Positions 26,601 through 38,400 of a DNA stretch of 64,000 nucleotides are shown piece after piece. A program made the position numbers and the translations under genes. Origin of the DNA: Otis tarda (Eukaryota; Chordata; Aves; Otidiformes; Otididae); assembly GCA_026413225.1 (NCBI GenBank), contig CM048552.1:46701001-46765000 (forward strand), read 5' to 3'. The first letter of the stretch is position 1; every line of letters begins with the position of its first letter. The notes below the pieces were generated by a model that saw nothing but the letters and a program-made list of their open reading frames with translations, made no database searches and had not been told where the DNA came from.

Positions 26601-29600
26601 GGGTCATGTATAAAGCATATAAAGCACATGAAATATATTATTCTTAACTTCAGCCTACTTAAAAACATTTCCAATTATGTTTGTTTCAAAAAAGAATTGT
26701 TTTATATAAAATGTCAATAGAAAACAGGATAGTAAAAGTGCTTTTATTGGTAAAATCACCAATCAATTGCTATACTTTCTCATTTGTGCATTACAAATTT
26801 TAATGTAGGCTACAAAGTGTTTTTTGGTTTGGTCTTTTTAATGATCTCTGTGTGCCTGAATTACCATGGATTGGATCCTGGGTTCCAATAAACTTTCTTG
26901 AGAAGAGCAACAGATTATTTCTAGAGAAAACCTTCTGTCTTTGTAAATGGTTTATTACATACAATACTGTGCTTTTGGTCAGATTAGACAACCGGTATAG
27001 TGGGCAAGTAATTTTAACTTCCATAATTCCACAGCAATACATTTAACTAAAAATAATAAGATCACTTTTTTTTTTTTTTGGAGAAGGGCAAAGTCTACAT
27101 GCTAGCATCCAGAGTATTTAGGCATTAAAGAAAGGTTTTACCATCTAATGTTATAGAACTTCATCCTGAGCAGGACTTGTGTTCTGAGCTAGACCAAACA
27201 AAAGATGCAAACACCTAAGGTAGGTCTTAGGCAAAGACAAAAAAAAAAAAAGTTTTTCCTGTCTATATTTAATTTTACGTAAACACAAATGTACAACCCT
27301 TCTCAATAATTACCTTGTTTCATTCTAAGCATGAAGTACGTTGAGTTCTCTACATTCTCATACATTCCTCATTCTAAAATCTTTGTTTCCATCTTCTTCT
27401 AAAGGGAATCTTCACACTGGAAGATGCAAAGAATACATTGTCACCATCAAGACCATTACAAAATATTCTTGTGGTCACGGTCTTTAAACTAAGACAGAGC
27501 CATCAAGGGAGGATGGTGGTCATGACTGCTTTTTATATCAGTCCAGAAAAAACAATCCCGAGTCATCTCCATCCTTCCCAATACAACCATGGTACTACAT
27601 ACACAGAAAAAGGACAAGTTTTCTAAAGGTAACTGCCCATTTAAGAGATTAAATGATGGTTCCTTGTCCTTAGGTGGTGAGGAGATAATTTCTTTTCTTT
27701 CATCCTAATCTCTCCAAGTGTAAGGGAACAGCAAGATCCAGTGACTCCCTTAAGGAAGGTAAAATGGGAAAAAATTCTCCCACACAACAAGGTGCAGTCC
27801 CACAGTGTCTGAACATGGTGAGCAAAGCCAGATACTAGCAACAGAGTCTTCAACAGCCCCAGATCCAGCAAGCAATAAACTAAATCCATACAGGGCATCC
27901 TGTCAGAAGCAAAAGGACACAGAGACAGAGAAAAGCTGTAACATAAACCCAAAGCATCCACACAAAAAAAACCCAACATAAATCCAAGAAACCAAACTAA
28001 AAGCTGAAGACCAATACTCTTGCACTGTAAGTAGGGCAGGCCTAAGCTCACAAGGGGTCCTGGGCCTACAGATGAATGGTGTGGGTCTAAGATAGATGGA
28101 GGTCTAGGTGAGGCTAGTCAGGGCCACTAAGGGCTTTTTGGTGCCCTGAGGAACATAACTGAAATGATCTCCTCTAATTCCTCTGAAATTATCTGTGATA
28201 GAAGCGGCTTATCAAGATCTTATGCTCCAGTTGAAAGTTCTCATTTGTCATCCCATAATAACCCCAGGCAAAGGGCTATAAAAATACCCTAAATCTGTTG
28301 TTTCTTAGTTAGGTCATCAAGCTTGAATTAGAAATTCTAGATTCAGTTCTCTGCTTTTTTCCTCCTCTGATTTAAGCACACTTGGCACTAAGTTTCCTTT
28401 TGTGCAGACAGGAAGACAGTCTTTAAACTTTCTATCCTGCTCTTTAGGATATTATCCTGTCTGTTGGACTAGGAATTACGACTTGTTCAGGCTCAGGAAG
28501 TGAACTGTTCTAACCAGAATACTAAACAAAAAGTAGATGGCACCTTATCCTCCAGTAGAGAAAACAAAACAAGATCAACTCAGTTTTTGGTTTAGTTTTG
28601 TTTTCTTTTAAGCAACAGTAGGCAAACACACTTTCAGGAGGGTATTTTGGACTCAGACACTGGTTTGCATTGAACTCAACAGCATGAAGTGGAGTTAAGC
28701 TGCTAAACTTGAGACAGGGAATTAATTCATCTCTGTATGAAATTTTCTACAACAGGGTCTGTGCTACTCCCTAAGCACGGTATAGGTTTTTGGATCCTCC
28801 CCTCACTCGCTTTTCCCCTTGAAGACTCCAGTTCTCCTTGTGTATTCTGTCAGGGCTTAATGCTCAACCCTGTATTCTGCTGTGAAGGTCAACTGAATAC
28901 AGGCCTTAAAATAGCTCAATTTGTAGTGTCCAAGGCCTTTACTGACTCTAGCTCCTTGTTGGTACATGCACATATATCTCAGTGTAATTGTGTATTTTTT
29001 AATAACCTGAAACCAAGTTCCTACTGTAGAATAAATGTCTGCGCCTTAAGGAAATCAGTTAAGATTCAATGAAAATTTCAAAACATTGGTAGTCTCAGGC
29101 ATGTCTTTCTGTAAAGACCCCTTCCATATGAATTTTCTTTCAGTATTCCGGTTTCAAGCTTCATAACAGCTTAGATCACCAGTGAACAGATGTTGAAGAC
29201 AACCAAGTTTATGAAAGGAAACCTTTCCTTACAAGAAGTAATAACTTGTACATTGCAATAGAGTCATAGAGCAGTCACTAAGTAAAAATTAATAAAAGGA
29301 AAATGTATTATCTTTTATATGATGTTTACCATGCAGTTGACAGATCGCTGTTAAAGAAAAAAAAAAACAAACAAAAAAACAACCCTCTCAAAAATTGTAT
29401 ATTTTAACTTAGTTTCCTTATCAGAGGATGTTATTTACAGGAACCACCAGTCACAGGAGGTATTTTCTATGGTTTGCCTGAGGAAACCTGTGAGCAAGCC
29501 ACTATTAGGAAGAATCTTAAATCTAATCTCTGTAGCCTTTACAATTATGTTTACAGCATATCTTGCCTGATTATTAGTACCCATATCAATTAATCTTTAT

Positions 29601-31325
29601 CAGTCAAACTAATGTTCAGTGCAGAAATGACTTAGGTTGGGTATAATATGTATTTCATGTTTAAATGGACAAAGTAACCGCTGGCCACAACAGCTACCAG
29701 TGCTCTAATTTTTGGACAGATGTATTTTCCGTGTAATTTTAAGTTCACAAAGACCAGATGCTTCCCATGGTTGCTCTAACCATTTTCTCCATGTTCATTA
29801 TTCTGTGATTTGCTTTGAACTAAGGCTTTCATTATTCTTCTGAATCTTCCATTATTTGTATTTACAAAGTTGTCAGGCAAGATAAGAAATATCAGGGTCA
29901 AAATTGGATGAATTTTGACCACAAATCTCTTCTTTTGAAGCATTTTCTTTTTAGACTCAAAGGTAAATTTATCATTCATGGTACTGTCTTTACATCTGTA
30001 TAACATATGTGCATATATTTTCAGAGAGGAATTAAAGCTACAAAAATCAATATTTCCTGAAAACTCTTGTTAAAATTTAGAAATTAATTTGCTTTAGAAA
30101 GGTCCGTCCCAGTTACATTCATACTGAGGAAAATTTGAGTATATCTATTTGCTCACATGAAGGTTGGACTACTTCCTAGAATTTTACTGGAAAACTGGAA
30201 AAGAAAACAAATTACAGGACTGAGTTCTGAAATTTTCTGGGCCAAATCTTGATCTTACAAAATGCTGAGTGTCCTGTCACTGATCCAACAGAATAATTAG
30301 GCCGAGCAATTACAACAACTGTTTAGCCTCAAGGATGAGAGGGATGTCTCATTGGATTCAGCTGGACAGTTCCAATGTTTAGCTCTGAGTCCAAAAGTAG
30401 TTTCTTTGCTGGAACGAGTCCAGAGCACTTAGCATATCGTCAGACAGACACTTAAATGAGCCACAGATTGATCTAGTCCTCATGTTTAGGGCTGTGCAAC
30501 TCATTATTTTTCAGCATAGGCTGACGTGATGACAGACAATTAAAGAGAGGTAATTGCAACGAACTCTGTATATTTCATATGTGATGGGACATAAGGAGGA
30601 GCTGAGTTCCCAAAGTCTGTTGCCAGAGCTCTGGCATAGAGGTAGTTAAGCCAGAAAATGTCAGACCACACCCTTCTCACTGAGAACAGCATATCCATAC
30701 AAAACTATTTCAGCTGTGCTGAAAGAAAAATTAAGCACAGTATTTTGCCTACATAGCAAAGGAAGTAAAAATTAAACAATTTATTCTTTGTGTATATGTT
30801 TTATTCAATTACTCACTCTGTCTAAGAAATGTAGAATGTGCATCCTCAACTGTTAATAATATTTTATCTATCTGGTCAGGGAATAGAATAAGAATGACAG
30901 GGAATAATTAGAGTGCCTCAGGTTTTAAATGTTTAATGGTCACACCCGATGAAGTATACCCGATTCATACTGTTTGCAAATAAATATATTTGCACTGCTA
31001 AAATAATGGAGACATTTGATTACTTAATCCTTGCATGGAAAACATATGTATAAACCTCTCAACTTTTCCTCAAGCTATTTTTATTTCTACTACCTTCATG
31101 TATATCCTCAATTATTAAATGGTTTGTAGTGTATACACCTAACTTGTATCCCTGTGACTTACCTATTGCATCTTGATATTTTTAACTTCCTGTTATCTCC
31201 TAGACATGACTGCTTATGTGTTTTGCACCTTGTACTGTATTTGTAGCTTGGAGGAATGGGGTGTCTTATAATTTCAGTAAATTATTTCTGTGGTTCTTGG
31301 GATCTCAGAAGCTGTGTTCTTGAAG
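14672..31325. other. 16.6 kb AT-rich, repeat-poor DNA, no gene recognised
   Basis: This is the longest stretch without a recognisable mobile element. It contains homopolymer runs (15 T at 25310-25324, 14 T at 27066-27079, A-runs near 15976 and 27240), a 15-bp tandem duplication at 26485-26514, and a tandem tagctaaa pair near 22483. Open frames are short and of AT-rich chance type. The longest is a 136-codon minus-strand frame at 27641-28051, in a patch richer in G and C than its surroundings. No exon could be assigned. Confidence 0.55.
26485..26514 (+). repeat. 15-bp tandem duplication
   Basis: The unit gttataagaaagtat occurs twice in exact tandem and is followed by the start of a third (gtta). 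This is a small local duplication with no evident function. Confidence 0.85.
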
Positions 31326-31330
31326 TATAT
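31326..31330 (+). repeat. 5-bp target-site duplication (left) of LTR copy 2
   Basis: The bases tatat directly precede the LTR and recur exactly at 32450-32454 after it. The motif is simple, but it is the size expected for ERV-L. Confidence 0.75.
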
Positions 31331-31506
31331 TGTCGTAGTTCAGCCTGGACCGGGACCAGACTACGCAGTCTCTCTCTCTCACTCCCCCCACCCTCTGAGA
31401 GAATAAGGAGAGATAATATAAGCTCGAGGTTTGAGATAAGGACAGGGAGAAATCCTTAAAGTTACCCTTATGAGCAAAACAGATTCGACTTGGAGAAAAC
31501 TATTAA

Positions 31507-31512
31507 TTTATT
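31507..31512 (-). terminator. AATAAA polyadenylation signal of LTR copy 2
   Basis: The minus strand reads aataaa, followed downstream by the conserved tcgaatctgttttgctc block. The equivalent signal is at 46840-46845 in the other complete copy. Position marks the R region of the LTR. Confidence 0.55.
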
Positions 31513-31615
31513 ACTAGAAACAACAGGATAATGAGACAGAGAACGAGATAACCTCCCTCCAACCCTCCCTCTTCCCAAGCTTAACATTATCTCTACCACC
31601 TTCCCCCACTCCCAA

Positions 31616-32425
31616 GTGGCACAGGGGGGAAGAGGGAATGGGGGTTACGGTCAGTTCATCACATGTTGTTTTAAGCTGCTACTTCATCGTCGGGGGAAGA
31701 ACTCCTCACATTCCTCCCCTGCTCCATTGTGGGGTCCCACCCATACACCACAGTCCTTCATGAAACTGCTCCGGCGTAGGTCATTTCTTCCACAGGGTGC
31801 AGTCCCTCCAGAACAGCTGTCCCAGTGGGCCCTCCACTGGCCACAGCCACCTTCAGGCATCTACCTCCCCCGATGTGGGGTCCTCCACGGGCTGCAGGTA
31901 GATCTCTGCTCCTCTGTGGACCTCCATGGGCTGCAGGGGGACAACCTGCTTCACCATGGTCTTCACCACAGGCTGCAGGGGAATCTTGGCCAGGAGCCGC
32001 ATTACTCCTCCCCCTCCTCTTTCACTGACCTTGGTGTCTGCAGCTGTTTCCTCTCACAAAAAAAGTTCTTCACAACAGGCTGGCAGACGCCTCTCAGGAT
32101 CTCTTCACATCTCGTCTGCTCTCCACTTCTTGCAGCCGGGCCGTGCCGAGTCCGGCCCAGACAGCTGCCAGGCAGGAGGACAGAGGGTGAGGCCTGCAAA
32201 GCCTACAAGGCTTGTGCCTCCCCCTCTCTGCCCCTGCTCAGCTTCTTCACATCTTCTCTTCTCTTCTTTTTTTTTTCTGTTTTCCCCTTCTTAAATACGT
32301 TATCGCAGAGGCGATTAGCAATTGGCTCGGCCTTGGCCAGCAGCGGGTCCACCCTAGGCCCGGTCAAGTCCACTGAACAAAGGGGAGCAACTTCTAGCAG
32401 TTTCCTACAGAAGCTACCACTGTAG
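31616..32425 (+). other. 269-codon open frame antisense to LTR copy 2
   Basis: An uninterrupted frame runs opposite to the LTR's own direction and covers about 70% of it. It starts MAQGGRGNGGYG and ends near LQKLPL. The same frame is open for 273 codons in 45915-46736 (minus), and the two products agree residue for residue over about the first 60 positions. Composition is rich in Ser, Pro, His and Leu. There is no recognisable domain; one hydrophobic Phe-rich stretch (SSLLFFFFS) comes from an A/G-rich tract on the other strand. The two insertions may simply be young, and GC-rich DNA has few stops. It resembles no family I know. Seen: two open copies and a broken third. Inferred: no function is assigned. 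Confidence 0.35.
32291..32298 (-). promoter_or_regulatory. TATA-like box of LTR copy 2
   Basis: The minus strand reads gtatttaa followed by gaaggggaaaac, and the same context occurs in copy 3 at 46059-46066. It is about 155 bp from the sense 5' end of the LTR, a reasonable place for a U3 promoter. Confidence 0.45.
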
Positions 32426-32449
32426 CCCCCCCTAAACAAAACCACAACA

Positions 32450-32454
32450 TATAT
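32450..32454 (+). repeat. 5-bp target-site duplication (right) of LTR copy 2
   Basis: The bases tatat match 31326-31330. Confidence 0.75.
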
Positions 32455-35400
32455 CAAATGTCCATCTAGTCAAATCTCTGTTGCTGACTGTGGAAAGTAC
32501 CAGAGAGGATGTGCTACTTCCTAGCAGTAGTCATGGAAAAAATCTGGCTTCCTCCATGACGGCTTTATGCTGACCTTTAAAAACTAGAAATGAACTAAAA
32601 TTCTGAAACCTTGCAATTTACAGTTTTCCAAAAAAGTACTTTCTGCTTCCAGTTCTGTTGCTGCTTTGCATTGCTCTAACTTACACTTACAGTTCTTGGT
32701 ATATATCAAAATATTCCTTTTTTTTTTCCTTTTTTTTTTCTAACATTTGATGGCAAAGCTTATCCATGTGTTAAGCATATATTGAGTAACAAAGGATTTA
32801 TTATCTTTGACTTTCCCTTGGTGACCTTTGTCAATGACACTGCCATGCACAGTAAAGTCTCCTAATTAACTTTCAGTATCATTATATCCTATAGTTCTTG
32901 TGACACCTTTTTGGTTATTTCCTAGAAACTCTATCATTTCATGTCTCTCTTCATCAATGCCTTTTCTTCTTTCATAATTACTCTCATGATCATTCCTTGA
33001 ACTTCCTTTAGTATTCTAAAACAACCTTGACTTCAGATGGATTGAGCACTTCTTAATAGTCCTCCAGAAAATGTCGTAACATAGATAATCCCTGATACTT
33101 TGTAAGAACTGGGTAGAAAGTATTTTAGTTTCAATTGTAGAAAGTGCCATATTTTCACAAAAATTTGTAAGGTCAAATTAAAGAAAATTGAAATGCTCCT
33201 GCTTAAATCATTAATATAAAAGCAGTATTTTAAAGACAACCTAATGTCAGGAACTCAGTATTTCTATATTTTCAACCACACCACACCTCTTTTTCCCCAG
33301 TTGCTTTCCTGGTAAGACTACCATGAACATTGTGACAAATTTAATCACTCCAGAGAAACTGGTTCATATAAAAGAATGGAATGATGAGATATCCACCTTA
33401 TGTGAAGCAACACTTAAGTACCAAGTTTAAATACATTTGTGGGGTTTTTTTTTTAAGATGTTCTTATTATTTGTCTGTATTTATTATATTTTCCTGTTAC
33501 ATATATTTATTATGGGGTTTTTTTTTGTATAGAGAAAACATTATTTAAAAAAATATCACACTTTGATAGAAAAACAGAACTAAAAAGTCTTTTGGGGATT
33601 CATCACCAATTTTAAGAAACTGGAATTTAATTCTAAAATAGTTAGCTAAGGCAAGCTAACTATTTTTTTCTTATCTGGCTAAAACCAGGATTTAACACTG
33701 GAAGACTGGGAGTTCTAGGAACTGTGAACATGACCAGATATAGCCATCCAAATGAAGTAAAACCACAAATGTGTATTAGAACTTGCTGCAGGTTTAACTT
33801 TATTTTCTAAAATTAAATGGGACATTTATAATGTAAATTGAGTGTGCTTTTATGCTTTGATCCTTTTGTAAACAGAACCACAAACAGAAAATGGACAAGT
33901 TTGTGTGCTTTTAGGAGAATGAAGGAGTTACAAAACATCATATTGCTAATATTTTAAATTGTAGGTAGGGGCAGTGGTAACCAGGAAATGGGAAGGATTT
34001 AAGAAATACTAAGGGGGTTACAGACTTCTCATTAACTTCACTCAGCATTATTTCCACGGTACAAATTAGATGATGCTGCTATCAATACCTAACCTCTTCC
34101 ACCATTCAAGTTTTTATTTTCACTTTGCATCAAACAGCTGAAGAATGTCCTTCCTTGCTTGCTTTTTTTTTCTTCCTTTCTTTTTTAGTATATTAAATGA
34201 GAATAGTCCATTAGACAAGAATAACAAAATACATTTTGACTTAAGATATCTGACTGCAATATCCAACTGTATGTCCTTACAGCACACATTGTAGAATTTT
34301 ACAAGCATTAAAGTGTACTGAACCACTAGGATAGTGTTCCCACAGATGTAGAACATTAGGTTACTGTTTCAAAAACAGTACCATTTGGTACTACCATTTG
34401 GTATGCTCAGACAGCTGTGTGTACATAAATTGGTAACTAGTGTCTGATGCAGTTTACAAAAGTAATCCAAATTTGCTGGTTCAGTCAATTTCCTGGCAAC
34501 TGTAGTGAGTCATTAGTAAATTGTCTGCATATAACCAATCCATAAGCATGGCTTCTTCCCAAAATTGTTTGCATTATCTGAATTACCTTCAAACTTTAAT
34601 AGGCATTTCATGAGATACCAAGAAATGGAGTCAGATTTATTAGGTTAATCATATGATAGCGGTCTTTTATAGCTGGGTATTCTAGGGGATAAAATGGATG
34701 ACCAATTTTATGCATTTCCAGAGGAAAGGAGGGTTCATATAGTTTCTCCCATTAATCTAGAGACCTTTTTCTCTGGGTAAAAGATACAGCTAATAAAATG
34801 TTCCCTAGTGACACTTCCAGCTGAAGAGGACAGCTTTGTGAATTTACAGACATTCATCAGGATACTAATCTCCAGTAAGCTAAAAACTCTGAAAGTCTTT
34901 ATGGCCTCAGGAAACATTGCCCCTAACTACTGTACCAGTAAATAATTCAAAGTGGTCTTTGTTCAGAATAACTTCTAATGGGTCCTCATGGATTTTAACT
35001 TTCAATAGATCACAAATAGGAGTGCTTATGAAACATTCTTCTGAAATCTACTTTCCTTTCAAACACAACCTTGAAACAATGAAAACATTTTCACGAAGAT
35101 GTGTATAATATGAGTTTGATGGGATTATTGCATAACAATAGTTAGGCCATCATTATCAGAGAAGAACACCCTGAGTGTTACCAATTTACATAAGAAAATT
35201 ATCAAAGAATGAGGTTCTTTTTTCTAGTACTATACTCCAGATGAACTAGACAAGTTTGCTGATGGTACTAAACCTGGAAAAAAAACCCTCACTTCTTTTC
35301 TGTAATTTATTGATTTCAGGAGCACACTTTCAAAGTAATGCATATAAGGCCCGATAAGACTTGCACACTCTTTCTCTGACTCGTCATCCTTCACCAAAAC

Positions 35401-38400
35401 AGGCTCATACAGTGAAAGAAGAATTTATTTGCTCTATACACTATAGATTAAATTAAAACAATACTCAAAATACACTTCTACAATATGTAGTTATTGTGGA
35501 AAATTGGGAGATTGAAAAGAATTTAAAGGAAGAGGAAAACATCAAGTCTATAAAGTCTATATGTAACAAGGCCTGTCCAAACACCTTGAAATTTCCCCCT
35601 GAACAGAAATTTCCCACATTTTTATTGCAGTAATATATAAAAATCTAGATTTTCTTGACTATTTGAACTTTTATCCAGTCTTAATGCACCATTGTCTAGA
35701 GCTTCTCACTTACTTTGCTCTTTTCCTCCTTTTTCTCCATAGTAAATCCAAATTCCCATAAGTAGTCCAGTGTTCAATCCAATTTTACATTGATTTTACC
35801 AGACTCAGTTGCTTCTTTTGAATCAGAACTGAAATTATTTAGGAGAACATTATACTTAGAACATTATGAAAGTTAAATTAAAAACCTAAATCAGTGCCTC
35901 GTCTCCATTCCTTGCCCTCTCATACTGAAATGGCCTCCTTATTCCATGAAAAATTAGTCTTGAAATATAAAGAGATCTAAAATTCATCAATCAAGTGATC
36001 AGGGTAAGAAAGAGAATGAAAAACTGCTCTTTTGCTCTATGTTCTAGTAGGACATATGAATATACATAGTTCTTCATAAAATGTGTTCTGCTGGTTGTCT
36101 CTGGTCTCACAGCTTTGTTTCAAACAAGAAAATGGCTTAAGCCACAGACTCTCATTTTATTATAAATTTATTTGTTACTTGGCCAGACTATTACGTAAGG
36201 AGAAACAAAAAAATAGAATCTCCTCACTAGTCCACCGGGCTTCTGGCATACATGTTACCATGGCAGTCAGGAATCAATTGCATAGGAAGCAAGAATAAAA
36301 TATGGTTCTGTAGGCCTTATCCAGCTGCTAGCGCTGGGATGGAGCCAGCTGCTGTGGGAAGTGGATCTCCCTCCCTACATCCCCTTTCATTTTGAAAGGA
36401 GCACCAACACATCAGATTGCTCCTTCTAGCAGTGCAGTAGGAAAAGGTTGTTAAGTTGGAGACTCTCAGAAGGTGTCAGACAACTAATGAAATCTGCCAC
36501 ATTCTTCTTGCCTAAGCCCAGAAAAAAGATGCTGCCAGCACAAGCAACCTGCACTCCTAAACCACTGTATTGATCCCATAAGTCAAGTTTTTTCTTTCCT
36601 GAACTCCACATCAGGCAGACAAGTATTACCTTTCTCTTACCCTTCATAAGATAAAAAAATAAAAATCTATCTTAAGAATCAGAAGCTTTTGCTATGATGA
36701 CAAATGATATTGTTCATAATATAAACAAGTCAATCACGTTAATTCTGAACTTCAAATGTTTCTGTTCTCGTAAGTTAGAAGGAATAGCAAGATTTTATTC
36801 ACTGAAGAGTAAATATTTCAGAGTACTCTTTTCACTACCAAAAAAAATCTTCAAGGACACAGTCTGAAACAATTTAGAAGATGTCTGTTTATGTAGGTAG
36901 AGCACGCACATCATCCTCTTGATAAACAGTGCTGGTTTTGGAGTTATTAGGGTCTAGAGTCTTTTTAAGCTCTTATTTTTATTTTACAACAGTGAGGGAG
37001 GAAATAAAGACCATAACAATGTTTGATTTTTTGGGTCTTATTTCCAAGTTTTAACGATCTTGTTAGACAATACTGGTAGGACTACAAAGTGAAAGTTAGC
37101 ACTTTGAAAGATTTTGTGAAATCCACTATATGATCAGTTCTAAGAACATTCAGATGGAATAAAATAACATATAACTACAAAATCTGGCTCTGTTTGGAGA
37201 TCCATGAAGGATACTCAGTAGTTTTTTATTATTTTAGCTGCAGGTTTTTTTTTTAGAAATTCTTCACTGAGAAACACAAATCCAATGTTCAGAAGATGAA
37301 AAAAATTCTAAGAAACTCAGGAAAGGGAATTGTAAAACCTGTTTTGATATACTGTTTTAAAATTGTCAGGATTGTTCTGTATTCTGTTTTTGTATTATAT
37401 AGTTTAAACCACGATAACCAAAAAGTAATGACATATGGTCAGACTGTCCTATATTTTAATCAATATCATTGTCAGGAAATATTCTTTTAAGTATATCCGG
37501 ATCTCTTTTCACTTTCCCAAGTTACAGCTCAATTTCACACACAGTTTCAGGACTCTTTCTCTCCTGGAACTACCCTAAACAATCCCTATGTCTTCAAGAT
37601 ACCTCAAATCTTCAAATATTCAGGTATCTATTGTATATACTGCTTTATTACTATGCTAATGAGTTTGAGTGGGTGTGGGTACTTTGGACTCGGGGAGGAA
37701 GTTCACATAACTAAATTCTGTATTTATGAAGTTCATAATGTCAATATATACTTATGCATCTCAACAAAGAGGCTGAACATGCTCATGGGACTTTATTTAA
37801 GGTATTTTCTGCTTTCAGTGTGGCAGATTTTGCAAATGTAATATTATCTAAATGTGTTTATGGACAGAGTTTCCTTTAATGATAAACAGACGTAAGAAAA
37901 AAAAGAAAGAAAGAAAAATGAACTACGCTGATAAATGAAAGTGGATTTTCCCTGCACACTGTTTTATGTTGCAGTCAAATTCTCTGAAGCTTTGCATCTC
38001 CAAAGTTAGCAGCACGTTAAAAGGATTTTCAGGTCTTCTCTGAACATCATGTAAGTAGAAGGATTCTTTAAATGTGTTTTCTTTAGGGCCTCTGAAACAA
38101 TGGCACCTAACATGACTATTTAAAATCTAAACAGAGCACAAACACTGGTACGCTGGCATATTTAGGAAGATTAGCCCAAAGACCTGTCTTGGACCACAGT
38201 GGATGACCTGGCCTGGAGTGGGAAAGGTTTTCCATGCAACCTTCTCCTTGTTTCCTTTCCCAACAAAAACTTTCTTAGCAACAGGGTTTTCTTCAGTTAA
38301 ATCACAGCCTTCTTGGAACTTCCTTAATTTCCTTAAACTAGTGATGTGTGCATCTTTATGTAGATAAGGCACAAACACCAAACTTGTCATATTTGAGTGT

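Larger units (their letters stand above)
31331..32449 (-). mobile_element. 1.1-kb ERV-L-like solo LTR (copy 2), minus orientation
   Basis: This complete solitary LTR of 1119 bp opens with tgtcgtagtt and closes with accacaaca on the plus strand. Exact 5-bp duplications (tatat) flank it and no internal retroviral genes are present. Orientation is minus: the end matching the avian ERV-L 3' terminus (plus strand gactacgcagtctctctctc) lies on the left, and the TATA-like box lies toward the right. It carries the minus-strand AATAAA at 31507-31512. Compared with 45887-47023 it lacks roughly 20 bp upstream of the TATA box. On the opposite strand a 269-codon frame is open. This copy and 45887-47023 are much closer to each other than to 1-888, which implies younger insertions. 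It is GC- and CpG-richer than its surroundings. Confidence 0.92.

Noticed and set aside
28737..29072. 111-codon plus-strand open frame
   Set aside because: No recognisable domain, no supporting splice or promoter signals, and composition typical of random frames.
1..32449. Copies 1 and 2 of the 1.1-kb LTR as the two ends of one provirus (same orientation, 30 kb apart)
   Set aside because: Copy 2 has its own 5-bp duplications on both sides, the interval has no gag, pol or env-like frame, and the two copies differ by indels. 30 kb is also too long for a provirus.
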